A DNA stretch of 64,000 nt from Ruminococcus sp. YE282 (GCA_900101355.1 FMUV01000001.1:124001-188000), one strand, 5' to 3'; shown: positions 36,879-46,152, counted from the first letter of the stretch. Notes: generated by a model not told the origin, from the letters alone. Numbers and translations: made by a program.

Positions 36879-37058
36879 ATGACATATATTGCTAAATTCT
36901 GGCGTAGTAATCCACAATTAAAAAATGGCGGGTATGAAACCACAAGAGAAATTGAGGCTACAAATGCTCAACAGGCACGAGCAAAAGCGCGGAAAATCAG
37001 TAACCAATGTTTGTATGGTTCTATGGATTTATTAAGTATATCCCGCGCGGAGGATTAA
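36879..37058 (+). CDS. Small hypothetical protein
   Basis: 59 residues; an alpha-helix with ATNAQQARAKARKI. GTGAGG site. Confidence 0.55.
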   Translation: MTYIAKFWRSNPQLKNGGYETTREIEATNAQQARAKARKISNQCLYGSMDLLSISRAED

Positions 37059-37060
37059 AT

Positions 37061-37300
37061 ATGGCGCAAAAACTATCAGACGAAGCGAGACAGCATAAAA
37101 ACAAATACAATGCCGAGTATGTAAAGCAAACCAAAGGTGCAGCACAACGCAAATGGAACGAGGAAAACAAAGAAAGGAAAAAACAAAAATCTTTCTTTCT
37201 ATGGTTGCCGCAAGACAAGGATATTCTTGACCATTTGGATGCTGTTGATAATGTTTCCGGCTATATAAAAGATTTGATTCGCGCAGATATTAATAGATAA
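37061..37300 (+). CDS. Small basic ribbon-helix-helix-like protein
   Basis: 79 residues. Long Lys-rich helix, then SFFLWLPQDKDILDHLDAVDNVSGYIKDLIRADI, which fits a beta strand plus two helices as in CopG/ParG-type ribbon-helix-helix proteins. It sits right next to the iteron arrays, so it could be the protein that binds them. Inference from pattern and place. Confidence 0.45.
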   Translation: MAQKLSDEARQHKNKYNAEYVKQTKGAAQRKWNEENKERKKQKSFFLWLPQDKDILDHLDAVDNVSGYIKDLIRADINR

Positions 37301-37305
37301 CCAAA

Positions 37306-37352
37306 ATAGGGAACATTGATGTTGTGTGTTCAGCATAAATGTTCCCTAAACC
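37306..37352 (+). terminator. Inverted repeat after small operon
   Basis: TAGGGAACAT pairs with ATGTTCCCTA. No U tract, so termination is uncertain. Confidence 0.45.
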
Positions 37353-37427
37353 ATAGAAGGAAAATATCACGGCTTGCCGCGCAAGACGGGATTATAGTAT
37401 TTATATAATATATATATATATATATAA

Positions 37428-37566
37428 TTAAGACTATTCTTAATTTCTATGTAATATATGTAAGACTATTCTTAATTATATATATAATATTTAAGACTAT
37501 TCTTAATTGTTATATATATGTAAGACTATTCTTAATTTCTATATATTAATTTAAGACTATTCTTAA
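37428..37566. repeat. Iteron array II (5 copies)
   Basis: (T/G)TAAGACTATTCTTAA at 37428, 37460, 37491, 37520 and 37551, spaced 29-32 nt, all the same way round. Confidence 0.85.
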
Positions 37567-37575
37567 TTATTATAC

Positions 37576-37635
37576 ACTTTATTATATACTATTCATACAT
37601 TAATTTATATTTAGTATTAAAGTATATAATAAAGT
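37576..37635. repeat. Large AT inverted repeat, copy 2
   Basis: Same 15-nt arms as 28531-28590. A GC-richer inverted repeat (ACACTTG...CAAGTGT) follows at 37634-37695. Confidence 0.8.
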
Positions 37636-37852
37636 ACACTTGCCCATCCGCAGTTTTGTAACCACAACAGAAAACTTTTGACGGATAGACAAGTGTTCTG
37701 TTGTTAAAGGATTATGTATAGCACGAATGATATTTGCAATTTAGCTCCTGCGGAACTAAATTGATTCTTCTAATAAAAAAAGATAGATTTGTTTAACACC
37801 GTTTCAAAAACCATAACACAAGATGTTCGATAAAAACAAGGTGGTAAACAAC

Positions 37853-37911
37853 ACACTATTATATACTTATATACTATTCACTATTATATACTGTTCAGTA
37901 TATAATAGTGT
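37853..37911. repeat. AT inverted repeat, variant
   Basis: ACACTATTATATAC pairs with GTATATAATAGTGT. Precedes iteron array III. Confidence 0.75.
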
Positions 37912-37920
37912 TAATATAAA

Positions 37921-38058
37921 TTAATACTATTCTTAATTTCTATGTATTAATTTAAGACTATTCTTAATTTATATACTCCTTTAAGACTATTCTTAATTAT
38001 TATATATAACATTAAGACTATTCTTAATTTATATACACTCATTTAAGACTATTCTTAA
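37921..38058. repeat. Iteron array III (5 copies)
   Basis: TTAA(G/T)ACTATTCTTAA at 37921, 37952, 37981, 38012 and 38043. The noncoding stretch 37301-38582 holds arrays II and III, the inverted repeats, two R4 repeats and a promoter, and no gene. Confidence 0.85.
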
Positions 38059-38059
38059 T

Positions 38060-38090
<31 letters not shown>

Positions 38091-38267
38091 AGAGGATATT
38101 GGTGCGGCTTGCAGCCTTAATTTGTCTTGTTGGTTTACAGCATTGCCGGATTTTTCGCAACCAACAATCCAAATATCCTTCTTATGGTTAAATACCTTTT
38201 CTTTTTGCGAGATTTGACTTCTCCTGCACTTTTATCACTAAGTAATATCAATTCATTGCTAACATTA

Positions 38268-38449
38268 AAAATGCAATACAGACGATTCTGACGGATTTTA
38301 GAGATATATTAAATTTACGACTATATATCCCGCCATTTTCTCTTATGGTTTTATTTGCGTTCTGACGGACTTTTTATTCACTAATGTAATTTCATTCCTT
38401 TATTATAAAAACGCGATACAGAGCGATTCTCGCAATAACAGAGCTATTT
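38268..38449 (-). repeat. Repeat R4, copies C and D
   Basis: Inverted copies at 38407-38449 and 38268-38308, each reading (on the minus strand) (A/T)AT(A/C)GCTCT-like start and CTGTAT(C/T)GCATTTT-like end. Confidence 0.5.
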
Positions 38450-38504
38450 CCTGTGGTTTCTTCATATCTAATGTAAATCACACAAAAAATTTTTCAAAAA
38501 GGTA

Positions 38505-38533
38505 TTGACATACTATGAACATTATGTTATACT
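38505..38533 (+). promoter_or_regulatory. Promoter with operator
   Basis: TTGACA, spacer TACTATGAACATTATGT, TATACT; a degenerate copy of the shared operator. Drives the SprT-like gene. Confidence 0.75.
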
Positions 38534-38582
38534 GGTTATTGTAATCAAGGTTTGGTTACAGAAATATAAAGGAGTGTATGTT

Positions 38583-39073
38583 ATGAGAGATTTAACAGAG
38601 TACGTTGCAAGGCTATGGATATGTTGGATTCCATCGGCATTAAATATGGAAACATTATTGATTGCACTGTGAACACACGAGCACAAAAGCGTTGGGGTCA
38701 ATGTAGAAAAGTTCCCGGCGGTTATACAATCAATATCAATGCTGTCCTTCTTGACGAGCAAAACAGCGAGGACGGTCTGATGAATACAATCTTGCACGAG
38801 CTGGCGCATAGCGTAGACGGATGTATGAACCACGGCGCAAATTGGAAAGCTGTTGCAAGCCGCATTTATTCAGCCTATGGTTATGAAATTAAAAGGACTG
38901 ACAGCGCGGAGGATAAGGGAGTTATTGAATCCACAAGACAGATAGAATATAAGTATCAGTTCCGCTGTGAGAAATGCGGTAAAGTAATCGGCAGGGCAAG
39001 AGCGAGTAGGTTTACGCGCAATCCCGAAAGGTTTATCCATACCGGCTGCGGCGGACATTTTCAAAAAATCTAA
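38583..39073 (+). CDS. SprT-like metalloprotease, N-terminal frameshift
   Basis: HELAHSVDGCMNHGANW gives the HExxH...H zinc site of SprT/Spartan-type proteases, followed by CEKCGKVIGRARASRF, a zinc ribbon as in SprT. The strong AAAGGAG site serves an ATG at 38583 reading MRDLTEYVAR, but that frame is lost by one base near 38613; the protease frame is open from ATG 38615 (152 residues), which has no good ribosome site. Spartan-like enzymes remove DNA-protein crosslinks. Confidence 0.7.
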
Positions 39074-39093
39074 AATAAATCTCACAAAACATA

Positions 39094-39122
39094 TTGACAA
39101 GTTATAAAACTTGTGGTAGAAT
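39094..39122 (+). promoter_or_regulatory. Promoter
   Basis: TTGACA, 17 nt, TAGAAT. The junction motif (TAAATCTCACAAAACAT) is immediately upstream. Confidence 0.75.
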
Positions 39123-39204
39123 AGGTAACAGTAAAGGGCGGACATCCGCTCATAAATAAATCGGGTAAAATAAATATCACAAAACATTTTAGGAGGTTAT
39201 CGCT

Positions 39205-40158
39205 ATGACAGGATTAGAAAGAGCATATGACAACATTAATAAATTAGTTGAGTTTTGCAATTCAAAAGAAACAAACACAACCTTCGGTGAGAACGGCAAG
39301 ATTATCCACCTCATCAAAGATACCGTCGGCAAGGCAACATACATCTATGGTGAGTATGGTTTCGACAAGGATTTCTTTGTTCATTTGGATAAGAAATTTG
39401 AGGTGGTTGCCATCGCTGCGGATAATGTGGTTTATATCGTTGACACTTATATGTTCAGCGACTATGAAATTACGAGGTCTGGCAAAGAATTACCAGATGG
39501 CGTGAGATGGCTTGGCGACTATTACAATGAACTCAATGAAAAACTCACAAACGAGTTCTTCCCGCGCTATTATGAAAACCTTGTTCCGACAGGCGTGGAC
39601 AGCTATGAGGATTCAAGGCTTGAAGAACTTGCAAGGATTGAACTTCTCGGAAACGGCGAACCGCACAAAGGTCAGCTTGACAGGGATTCCAAAGTAACTG
39701 AATACGACATTGCGAAGCTCCTTGCCGGGTTTGAAAACGAACAGGAAATTTTCGCAGAATGTGTGAACAGAAGCGCAGGAATTTACAACAGCAGAAAGTC
39801 CCGCGAAGTTGCGACAGCAAGATATATCGCAGAACACGACGTTGTTAAGGATTACGAACTGAGAATTGCCGAGGCAATCAGGAACACCGAAGCGAAGAAC
39901 GTTGTTGTGTGGTTTGAAAAGCACAACAAGCAGTCATCGGCAAAGATTTCTCCGCAGAACATTCAGAGAGTGTTAATCCGCAAGTTTGATTACTTCTCTA
40001 CTTATGTATTTATGAACGGCGAAGAAGCAAAGAGAATGTTCTTTGAAATCGGCGCGACAGACAGAGGATGGGGAGAAAACCAGAACAGGCTGACAACAAA
40101 GGATATTGTCAAGATTATGTATCGCGGCAAAGCAATCTATCAGAGGGAGGAAGCATAA
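39205..40158 (+). CDS. Hypothetical protein
   Basis: 317 residues, AGGAGG site. Mixed alpha/beta, high helix in the second half. No recognised domain. GC-richer codon use like the DGR-side and TerD-like genes, suggesting strong expression. Confidence 0.65.
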   Translation: MTGLERAYDNINKLVEFCNSKETNTTFGENGKIIHLIKDTVGKATYIYGEYGFDKDFFVHLDKKFEVVAIAADNVVYIVDTYMFSDYEITRSGKELPDGVRWLGDYYNELNEKLTNEFFPRYYENLVPTGVDSYEDSRLEELARIELLGNGEPHKGQLDRDSKVTEYDIAKLLAGFENEQEIFAECVNRSAGIYNSRKSREVATARYIAEHDVVKDYELRIAEAIRNTEAKNVVVWFEKHNKQSSAKISPQNIQRVLIRKFDYFSTYVFMNGEEAKRMFFEIGATDRGWGENQNRLTTKDIVKIMYRGKAIYQREEA

Positions 40159-40469
40159 TGGTAAACATTACTGAATATCAAAAATGTTCCTGCGGAGCAA
40201 TCACGTTATATACGAATAACGGCGATGCTTATTCTTGCAAGCAGAAAAATCTCCGCAAGTTCTTCCCGAACATCGACCTCCGCAAAATCGAGAGGTTGCC
40301 GGAAAGTTACTGTTGCAATCATTGCGTAAACCATTTCGGACTTGACCTCTGCGGTTGCGGCTCTGGCGAAGAATTTGGAAAATGCGATGAGGGCTATCCC
40401 GAATGTAAACAGCCTATGCAGGTCGTTGGAAAATATACCCGCGTTTGCGCTGCTGATGCTTGGATATGA
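40158..40469 (+). CDS. Cys-rich small protein
   Basis: 103 residues with many cysteines (KCSCGAI, CCNHC, LCGCGSG, CDEGYPEC), consistent with two zinc sites. Start overlaps the previous stop (TAATG). Confidence 0.65.
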   Translation: MVNITEYQKCSCGAITLYTNNGDAYSCKQKNLRKFFPNIDLRKIERLPESYCCNHCVNHFGLDLCGCGSGEEFGKCDEGYPECKQPMQVVGKYTRVCAADAWI

Positions 40470-40477
40470 GGTGTGAA

Positions 40478-40864
40478 ATGAACGACATTGTAAGTTTACA
40501 GGAAATTCTGCGGATAGAGCAATCAATATCTGAATTGCTCAAATCCGCGCGGGATGACATCATAAAAGAGACTGAAACCACGGAAATCGAGGGCGTAAAA
40601 AAGATAAATGATTTCTGTTGTGTGGTTAAATTATCCAAACTCAGAAACAATATTTGGTCAGCGGAATATTATCTGCCGCACGTTCAGGCATCATATGTCA
40701 AAACGGCACTTGCAAGTGTTAAAACTGCCGCAGCGTTCGTGGAAAAAGTCGCGGATATGGTAGAGAATAGGCGCGTGAAAATCGGAAAGAATGTGTACTA
40801 TCTGAACGACACGACAGTTGGTATTCTTATGCGACACTATAAGGGCTTAACGGAGGAATTGTAA
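40478..40864 (+). CDS. Hypothetical protein
   Basis: 128 residues, helical, from the ATG after TGAGGTG. No motif. Confidence 0.6.
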   Translation: MNDIVSLQEILRIEQSISELLKSARDDIIKETETTEIEGVKKINDFCCVVKLSKLRNNIWSAEYYLPHVQASYVKTALASVKTAAAFVEKVADMVENRRVKIGKNVYYLNDTTVGILMRHYKGLTEEL

Positions 40865-41202
40865 TGTCAGAGATTACATCCGGCAGATATGTTTCAACGG
40901 AATATTACGAAGATTTCAGCACTGGAAAAGCATATACAACATCACAGGGAACGCCGCTTTTGAAATATCAAGTAGTCATTGATGTTAAGGTAACGGAAAA
41001 ATCGTATATCTTTAATTTGGTTGACTTCATCGAAAATCACGGATATGCGCCGCAGATTGCCGATATGTTCAGAGATAACAAGCGCGTTGCTATTAGGCGC
41101 GATAAGCCGAGCAAACACGCTATTCATACTTGGTCGGGCAATTCATTTACGTTATATCCTTATCGGGTTGGCGTTCCCTATGTTTTCAACAAGGAGGAAT
41201 AA
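40864..41202 (+). CDS. Hypothetical protein
   Basis: 112 residues, coupled to the previous gene (shared A of TAATG). Beta-rich; unknown. Confidence 0.6.
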   Translation: MSEITSGRYVSTEYYEDFSTGKAYTTSQGTPLLKYQVVIDVKVTEKSYIFNLVDFIENHGYAPQIADMFRDNKRVAIRRDKPSKHAIHTWSGNSFTLYPYRVGVPYVFNKEE

Positions 41203-41204
41203 CT

Positions 41205-41531
41205 ATGGTCTATAACTGTTTTGGATATTTTGAACTCTGCGATAAATTGTTTTTGGGCGTTCCATTGACGAATGACCATATGAACGAAGCAACGAAACAA
41301 ATTTGTTCGTATATCCTTAAAACCGGCGGAGCAAAAAATATGCTAAAGCTCGGCGTTGGAATCCACACAAGAAGGCTTAGTGAATCGGATAAAATCATAA
41401 GACAGCGGTTAGTCTATACGAAGGGTAGTCGCGCGGGTCAGGAGTTAGAAATACACGAAATAAAAAAACTGGGACACTTCCTGCGCGATGGAAATTATGC
41501 CGACTATTACAAGAGAGAAGATATGAAGTAG
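41205..41531 (+). CDS. Hypothetical protein
   Basis: 108 residues, AAGGAGG site. No motif. Confidence 0.6.
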   Translation: MVYNCFGYFELCDKLFLGVPLTNDHMNEATKQICSYILKTGGAKNMLKLGVGIHTRRLSESDKIIRQRLVYTKGSRAGQELEIHEIKKLGHFLRDGNYADYYKREDMK

Positions 41532-41547
41532 ATTGGAAGTGATAACC

Positions 41548-42048
41548 TTGCCATTTAATAAAAGCGACGAATACATTTCTGTGATTTGTCAGGATTGCGG
41601 AAAATCTTTTATGATTGACAAAAGCTATACAAATGTAATTAAGCGTTGCCCGATATGCCAAAGTAGGGCAAACAAAAATCAAAACAGAACTTGCGGATGC
41701 TGCGGACGGAAATTCCCGATGGATAGGCTGAAATATGTTTCAAAAGAAAAATCTCGCACATCGTATCTTTGTTATGAATGTTTTGGCGACTTTACAAAAA
41801 GCGACCATCGTTTGATTAAGTGGGCAGTTGAAAACATAATAAAGAAATACTGTAAACAGAGCGGAAAATCTTTTGAAAACGACATTGAAGGATATATAAC
41901 TCTTTCAAGCGGAACGAAGGAAATCGAATCCGTCGAATACATTGATTATTTCTTTTGTCAAATGTTGGTGTATCAAGGGAAAAATGCGGTCAGGCAATTC
42001 GTGGAAAATTATACATACAATCCGGCGCAAAAGAAGCAGCCGGTCTAA
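41548..42048 (+). CDS. Zinc-ribbon protein
   Basis: About 166 residues. Two to three C-x2-C pairs (ICQDCGKSF, CPICQS, CGCCGRKF, CYECFG), then a helical C-terminal region. Start is a TTG at 41548 after GGAAGTGAT, or TTG 41533. It directly precedes the sliding clamp gene. Confidence 0.6.
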   Translation: MPFNKSDEYISVICQDCGKSFMIDKSYTNVIKRCPICQSRANKNQNRTCGCCGRKFPMDRLKYVSKEKSRTSYLCYECFGDFTKSDHRLIKWAVENIIKKYCKQSGKSFENDIEGYITLSSGTKEIESVEYIDYFFCQMLVYQGKNAVRQFVENYTYNPAQKKQPV

Positions 42049-42057
42049 GGAGAAATT

Positions 42058-43224
42058 ATGAAATTCAAACTCTCAGCTAAAGACTTCAAAAACATTATCG
42101 AGCGCGTAGCCGTTGTTGCTGCGAAGAAATCACCTCTGCCCATACTTGAATGTGTGCAGATTATTGCTAACGATGACACTGTTATGTTCCGAACGACAGA
42201 CCTTGAGGCGTATGTAACCATCACGGCGAACACTGAGGTAATCGAGAATGGAACTGCTATTGTCGAACTCAGCAGCATTAAGAAACTGTACACAGTCAGC
42301 GGCGATGTTACATTCGAGCGGGACGGCATAAAATTCAGCGCATCCAACGGAAAGAAAAAGAATGAGATACCTTGTTATCCCGAATCTCAGAATGAACTTA
42401 TGCCCGAGTTTCCGAATAATCCTCCGCGCGAATCCGCGATTATGACCGTGCCGGACAAAGCAGACTTCATTAAGGTTTTGGAAAATCTCGCGCCTTGCTT
42501 GAGTCCTGACCCCGCAAGAGTTATTTACACGGGATATAACATCAACAGCGGCAAGTATGGAATTATCGCAATAGACGGTTATCACGCATTGAGTTTCTTA
42601 AACCCGTGGTGCGAACAGGGAAGGACATTCGACACTGTAATTCCCGGCTATACATACAAAATGTTGAAGAAAGTTTCCAATATCAAAGCAGAAACAAATT
42701 CGTTGGAACTTTACTATGAGGACGGCGGCAAATATATCTTTTATGTTGGCTACGATTATGTCCTCGCAACGAAGGTTATTGATGGAAACTTCTGCGTTTT
42801 TGCGCGGATTGTCGATGGCGACGGCAGTTATAAACACTCATTCAGCTTCAGCGCGGACTCTGCGGGATTGTGTGCTATTGCAAAGGAATATGCTGCGGTT
42901 TCAAAGGATAAAACGCATATTCATTGTATTGAGCTTAACGGAAAACTTGCGACGACCACGAGGACGTTTGATTTCCGAACGGCAGGTTGTGTGGATATTT
43001 TGGGCGGGAATTTGCCCGAAGGATTCCATATTCTGTTGGATTCCAAATATCTGTATGATATTATGAAAACTTTCAATGGCACAGATATTACCATTGAGTG
43101 CGGAACAGAGATTACTCCGTGGAAATTTTACAACGACAATTATGTTGGATTGGTCGCGCCGGGCAGGATGGAAGGCGACGTAAAAGATGATGCAGAATCG
43201 TATGTGAGGAACGCTTTTGCATAA
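42058..43224 (+). CDS. dnaN: DNA polymerase III beta subunit (sliding clamp)
   Basis: 388 residues, usual clamp length is about 366-380. N-terminal MKFKLSAKDFKNIIERVAVVAAKKSPLPILECVQI and DLEAYVTI match DnaN domain I; three similar domains follow. It would tether a polymerase to DNA. A phage-encoded clamp suggests a phage replisome elsewhere in the genome. AAGGAG site. Confidence 0.85.
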   Translation: MKFKLSAKDFKNIIERVAVVAAKKSPLPILECVQIIANDDTVMFRTTDLEAYVTITANTEVIENGTAIVELSSIKKLYTVSGDVTFERDGIKFSASNGKKKNEIPCYPESQNELMPEFPNNPPRESAIMTVPDKADFIKVLENLAPCLSPDPARVIYTGYNINSGKYGIIAIDGYHALSFLNPWCEQGRTFDTVIPGYTYKMLKKVSNIKAETNSLELYYEDGGKYIFYVGYDYVLATKVIDGNFCVFARIVDGDGSYKHSFSFSADSAGLCAIAKEYAAVSKDKTHIHCIELNGKLATTTRTFDFRTAGCVDILGGNLPEGFHILLDSKYLYDIMKTFNGTDITIECGTEITPWKFYNDNYVGLVAPGRMEGDVKDDAESYVRNAFA

Positions 43225-43351
43225 ATGGCTTTCTTTTCGATTTAAGCGTGTCCTACGCGCGGTTTTTGCGGAGAAAAAAAGTTAGGAATGATATTATATT
43301 CCTAAATAGTTTGTCCGTTTTTAGTGGGTTTTATGGGGGGGGGAAAACTAA
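43225..43351 (+). other. Intergenic hairpin and G9 tract
   Basis: TTAGGAAT pairs with ATTCCTAA at 43284-43307. A run of nine G at 43335-43343 stands where the ribosome site of the next gene should be. Confidence 0.5.
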
Positions 43352-43816
43352 ATGAAAACATACATCCATTATGGCTCAAAACAATTCGACAAAGAGCGTT
43401 TTACACCAATTCAAAATTGTTATCCGCGAAATAAGCCTATTGGCGGGTTATGGGCTTCCGAAGTTGGTGCTCGATACAGTTGGAAACGATGGTGTGAAGG
43501 TGAGAATTACCGTACCGACCATTACAGAGCGGATAATTATTTCAAATTCACGATTGCAGAAAATGCAAAAATCCTTACTCTACTATGTGCAGATGATGTA
43601 AAAGCTATGCCAATGCTCGGCAAAGCTGGAATCGTTGATTATAAACCTGATTTTGAAGAAATAATGTCTTTGGGTTATGACGCTATTGATTATCGTCTGA
43701 GCGATGAAGTTGGAGCATTTGCATTTGATAGCCTGTATTGGTGTCTGTACGGCTGGGATTGTGATAGCATTTTGATACTAAACAAAGATATTGTTATACC
43801 AATTACGGAGGAATAA
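43352..43816 (+). CDS. Possible ADP-ribosyltransferase-fold protein
   Basis: 154 residues. HYGSKQFDKERFTPIQN...KPIGGLWASEVGA and YDAIDYRLSD recall small phage proteins of ART-like fold, where an N-terminal H/R-x-[ST] loop binds NAD. I cannot confirm the catalytic triad. The start follows an odd G9 tract. Confidence 0.35.
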   Translation: MKTYIHYGSKQFDKERFTPIQNCYPRNKPIGGLWASEVGARYSWKRWCEGENYRTDHYRADNYFKFTIAENAKILTLLCADDVKAMPMLGKAGIVDYKPDFEEIMSLGYDAIDYRLSDEVGAFAFDSLYWCLYGWDCDSILILNKDIVIPITEE

Positions 43817-43819
43817 ACT

Positions 43820-44047
43820 ATGGAAAATTTTATAGGAATAGCTACTTGTTTCCTCTTTGGTGGAATAATTACAGGGGCATATATTATATTCCGCTTATTG
43901 ATTGAATTAATACTTGATAAAATCAGTTTTTTGGAATCAAAATGGCTATTAATCACATTGATTGTGATGTTTGGGTTATTTTTGCTTGTACTTTTAACAA
44001 TACTATGTGGTGTAATAATCACTTTTGTATTTAATGCAGGAGGATAA
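43820..44047 (+). CDS. Membrane protein
   Basis: 75 residues with two transmembrane helices (IATCFLFGGIITGAYIIFRLL and LLITLIVMFGLFLLVLLTIL). CGGAGG site. Confidence 0.65.
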   Translation: MENFIGIATCFLFGGIITGAYIIFRLLIELILDKISFLESKWLLITLIVMFGLFLLVLLTILCGVIITFVFNAGG

Positions 44048-44048
44048 A

Positions 44049-44228
44049 ATGAAAGATTCAAGAAAGAAATCACATAGACACGATAAAGCTGTAAAGGCTG
44101 CGTATAACCTTCTTGTGAGTTATCGGAAACTTATGGAAGAAAAAGGTTAAGACGAATACGCGGCTGAAATTGAATCGGCATATAAAGATTTATGGTGTGA
44201 ATGTTTGAATGAAAAAGCACCGTGGTAA
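44049..44228 (+). pseudogene. Small ORF with in-frame TAA
   Basis: 33 basic codons (MKDSRKKSHRHDKAVKAAY...) end at a TAA at 44148, after which the same frame continues for 25 codons (DEYAAEIESAYKDLWCE...) to a second TAA. The continuation looks coding, so a point nonsense mutation or recoding is likely. Confidence 0.5.
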
Positions 44229-44250
44229 TGCAAAGAAACGAGGTATATAA

Positions 44251-45087
44251 ATGACTAACACTCTTTATGATTATGACCCGACCAAAGCCGAGCGGAAGGC
44301 TCTTGGCTACGATTGGGCGGAAAAAGCAAGACGGCAGTTTGAATTAGATAAAATCAACCGTGAGTTGAAAATAGGAATGGTAGTGTTCTTTATTAGCGGT
44401 TCAATAGGTAAACGGAGAGTTGATTTTGGAACTATTGACTTTCATTATCCCGGCGCGGTCAGCCTTGCACTATATGACGTTCCGCGTAAAAGAGCCATAG
44501 ACGGCGTTCCTATTGACCAAATGCAATTTCCTACGCCATTCAAGAAATTACCGAAGAACTGGACGTATGACACGGAATTATATAAGGTGACATATTTGCC
44601 TTACCCGCCCGAAGTCGCGGAAGAAGCTAAACATCTTTCTCCGCGCAAAGCCGAGGATGTTAGGCGAGCTATTGACATCGGATTTATCGTTAATCGTCGC
44701 GACGTGGATTATAGTAATATCGAAACCAACTTTTCTAAAGGTGACGGATGGCAGATTGTCAAGAGAAGTACGCCGTTTTCTACGCCATTGCTAAATACAT
44801 ATAAGGCAACGTATGAGATTTACCAAACATACGAAGAAGCCGAGGAAGTAATCAAAGCAGAGGAGCGACAGTTACAAATCGAGTCCGAGATGTCGGATGA
44901 GGAATGGTCTATCTATCAGATTGACAGAACCTTGTCGAAAATCTCTATGTCGGAAACGGATAGGGAACAGTACAGAAAATTTCTTTTGTCTTTGGATAAC
45001 ATTGAGGATGTCGTTGTCCGACTGAGCGACGGTACGATTCAGTGGAAATATGACCGAAACAAAAGATGGAATAACATCGAGGTATAA
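44251..45087 (+). CDS. Hypothetical protein
   Basis: 278 residues, ACGAGG site. Helical ends with a beta-rich centre. No recognised domain. Confidence 0.65.
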   Translation: MTNTLYDYDPTKAERKALGYDWAEKARRQFELDKINRELKIGMVVFFISGSIGKRRVDFGTIDFHYPGAVSLALYDVPRKRAIDGVPIDQMQFPTPFKKLPKNWTYDTELYKVTYLPYPPEVAEEAKHLSPRKAEDVRRAIDIGFIVNRRDVDYSNIETNFSKGDGWQIVKRSTPFSTPLLNTYKATYEIYQTYEEAEEVIKAEERQLQIESEMSDEEWSIYQIDRTLSKISMSETDREQYRKFLLSLDNIEDVVVRLSDGTIQWKYDRNKRWNNIEV

Positions 45088-45121
45088 CTAAAATAAATAG
45101 CAAAAAACTTTTATATTTCTA

Positions 45122-45150
45122 TTGACATTCGCGGAAAACCGTGATATAAT
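45122..45150 (+). promoter_or_regulatory. Promoter of riboswitch transcript
   Basis: TTGACA, 17 nt, TATAAT; junction motif variant 12 nt upstream. Confidence 0.8.
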
Positions 45151-45158
45151 AATAAAGA

Positions 45159-45301
45159 CCATTAAGAGTGCGTAAGGGAACAAGCCCAATGACCGTACAC
45201 CAACCTACCGAGTGGCAAGGTGGTAATGCTTGTCTGTATCGCTACAATGATATAGAACCAATGGGAATCTTTTACACCTCTAATGAGATAAATTAGAGAG
45301 G
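45159..45301 (+). promoter_or_regulatory. SAM-I (S-box)-like riboswitch
   Basis: Closing stem CCATT/AATGG (45159 and 45260). Inside, AAGAG, a GTGCG/CGTAC stem, GGGA and GCCC with ATGA (kink-turn), CAACC and AAGGTGGTAAT occur in the order and spacing of the S-box core. Downstream, CCTCTAAT can pair with ATTAGAGAGG, hiding the ribosome site, so control is probably translational. It precedes the gene at 45312. Confidence 0.6.
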
Positions 45302-45311
45302 ATTTGAAACA

Positions 45312-45632
45312 ATGACAAACAACAGAACAATCAAAGAATTAAGCAAAAAGAATGGCAGAGTATATGTATTTCTTGCCAATGTAGAGGTCGGCGAGCAGTT
45401 CCTTCAGCAAGCCGAAGATGAGGGTTTTAACTTCGCGGACGGCGCAAAACCCACGGAACGCTGCTATGCTGAGATTATGGCGGTCAACGGAAACAAGACA
45501 ATCAACTTTGTCGGCGCGAACGGCAGGATTGCTTTCGGCAGCGGAGCGAAGAAGATTGGCGACCAGAAGTTAATCCGCGTGGACTATGAGAAGTATCTAA
45601 CCGGCGCGGAAAACTATGAATACAAGCAGTAA
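45312..45632 (+). CDS. Hypothetical protein under riboswitch control
   Basis: 106 residues: MTNNRTIKELSKKNGRVYVFLANVEVGEQFLQQAEDEGFNF... Small alpha/beta fold, not recognised. The SAM-I-like leader implies that its synthesis responds to S-adenosylmethionine; a link to methylation or SAM depletion is inference only. Confidence 0.65.
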   Translation: MTNNRTIKELSKKNGRVYVFLANVEVGEQFLQQAEDEGFNFADGAKPTERCYAEIMAVNGNKTINFVGANGRIAFGSGAKKIGDQKLIRVDYEKYLTGAENYEYKQ

Positions 45633-45647
45633 TATCAAGGTCAAGCA

Positions 45648-45815
45648 ATGCCGAAGATTCAGCGTAGAGGAATAATATTCTTTATCGAGAAAAATATCCG
45701 TGGTGCTTGGGTTATCTATGGATTGGAAGGAATTAAGCAATACTATGGATATACCAAAGAACAGGCACGGCAAAAATATCTTGATGAAGCGCGAACAATA
45801 ATAAATGAGAAATGA
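45648..45815 (+). CDS. Small hypothetical protein
   Basis: 55 residues, MPKIQRRGIIFFIEKNIRGAW..., basic; AAGGTCAA weak site. Confidence 0.5.
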   Translation: MPKIQRRGIIFFIEKNIRGAWVIYGLEGIKQYYGYTKEQARQKYLDEARTIINEK

Positions 45816-45822
45816 GGTTATT

Positions 45823-46152
45823 ATGACAAAACTGAGAGTGTGGTGGATTCCGCAAGTTCCAATGGAAGCCTTTTACATTCCTGTCGAATCGCCCGAAGAA
45901 GGTCAAAAGGTAATGAATATCCTTGCGACCTATGACTGTTTCCGGTATAACCACAATGTTAAGCCGGATTATGCCAACACGGGCGGCTTGGAATACTTCA
46001 ATGAAGAAAGCGGCGAGTGGGAAGATTGGTACTTTGAGGACGAAAATTCCTACTATGACAACCTTGATGAATACATTGAGGAACAGTCCGACCGCGCGGC
46101 TGAAATTGAAGCTCAGAACAAGGCTTTACTCGAACAGGTGTATTTCGATTAA
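45823..46152 (+). CDS. Acidic hypothetical protein
   Basis: 109 residues, very acidic C-terminal half (YYDNLDEYIEEQSDRAAEIEAQ). TGAGG site. Confidence 0.6.
   Translation: MTKLRVWWIPQVPMEAFYIPVESPEEGQKVMNILATYDCFRYNHNVKPDYANTGGLEYFNEESGEWEDWYFEDENSYYDNLDEYIEEQSDRAAEIEAQNKALLEQVYFD

Noticed and set aside
37428..38058. Evenly spaced 16-mers could be called a CRISPR array.
   Set aside because: The repeats are short, AT-only near-palindromes with 13-16 nt AT-rich gaps; no spacer-like diversity and no adjacent cas genes.
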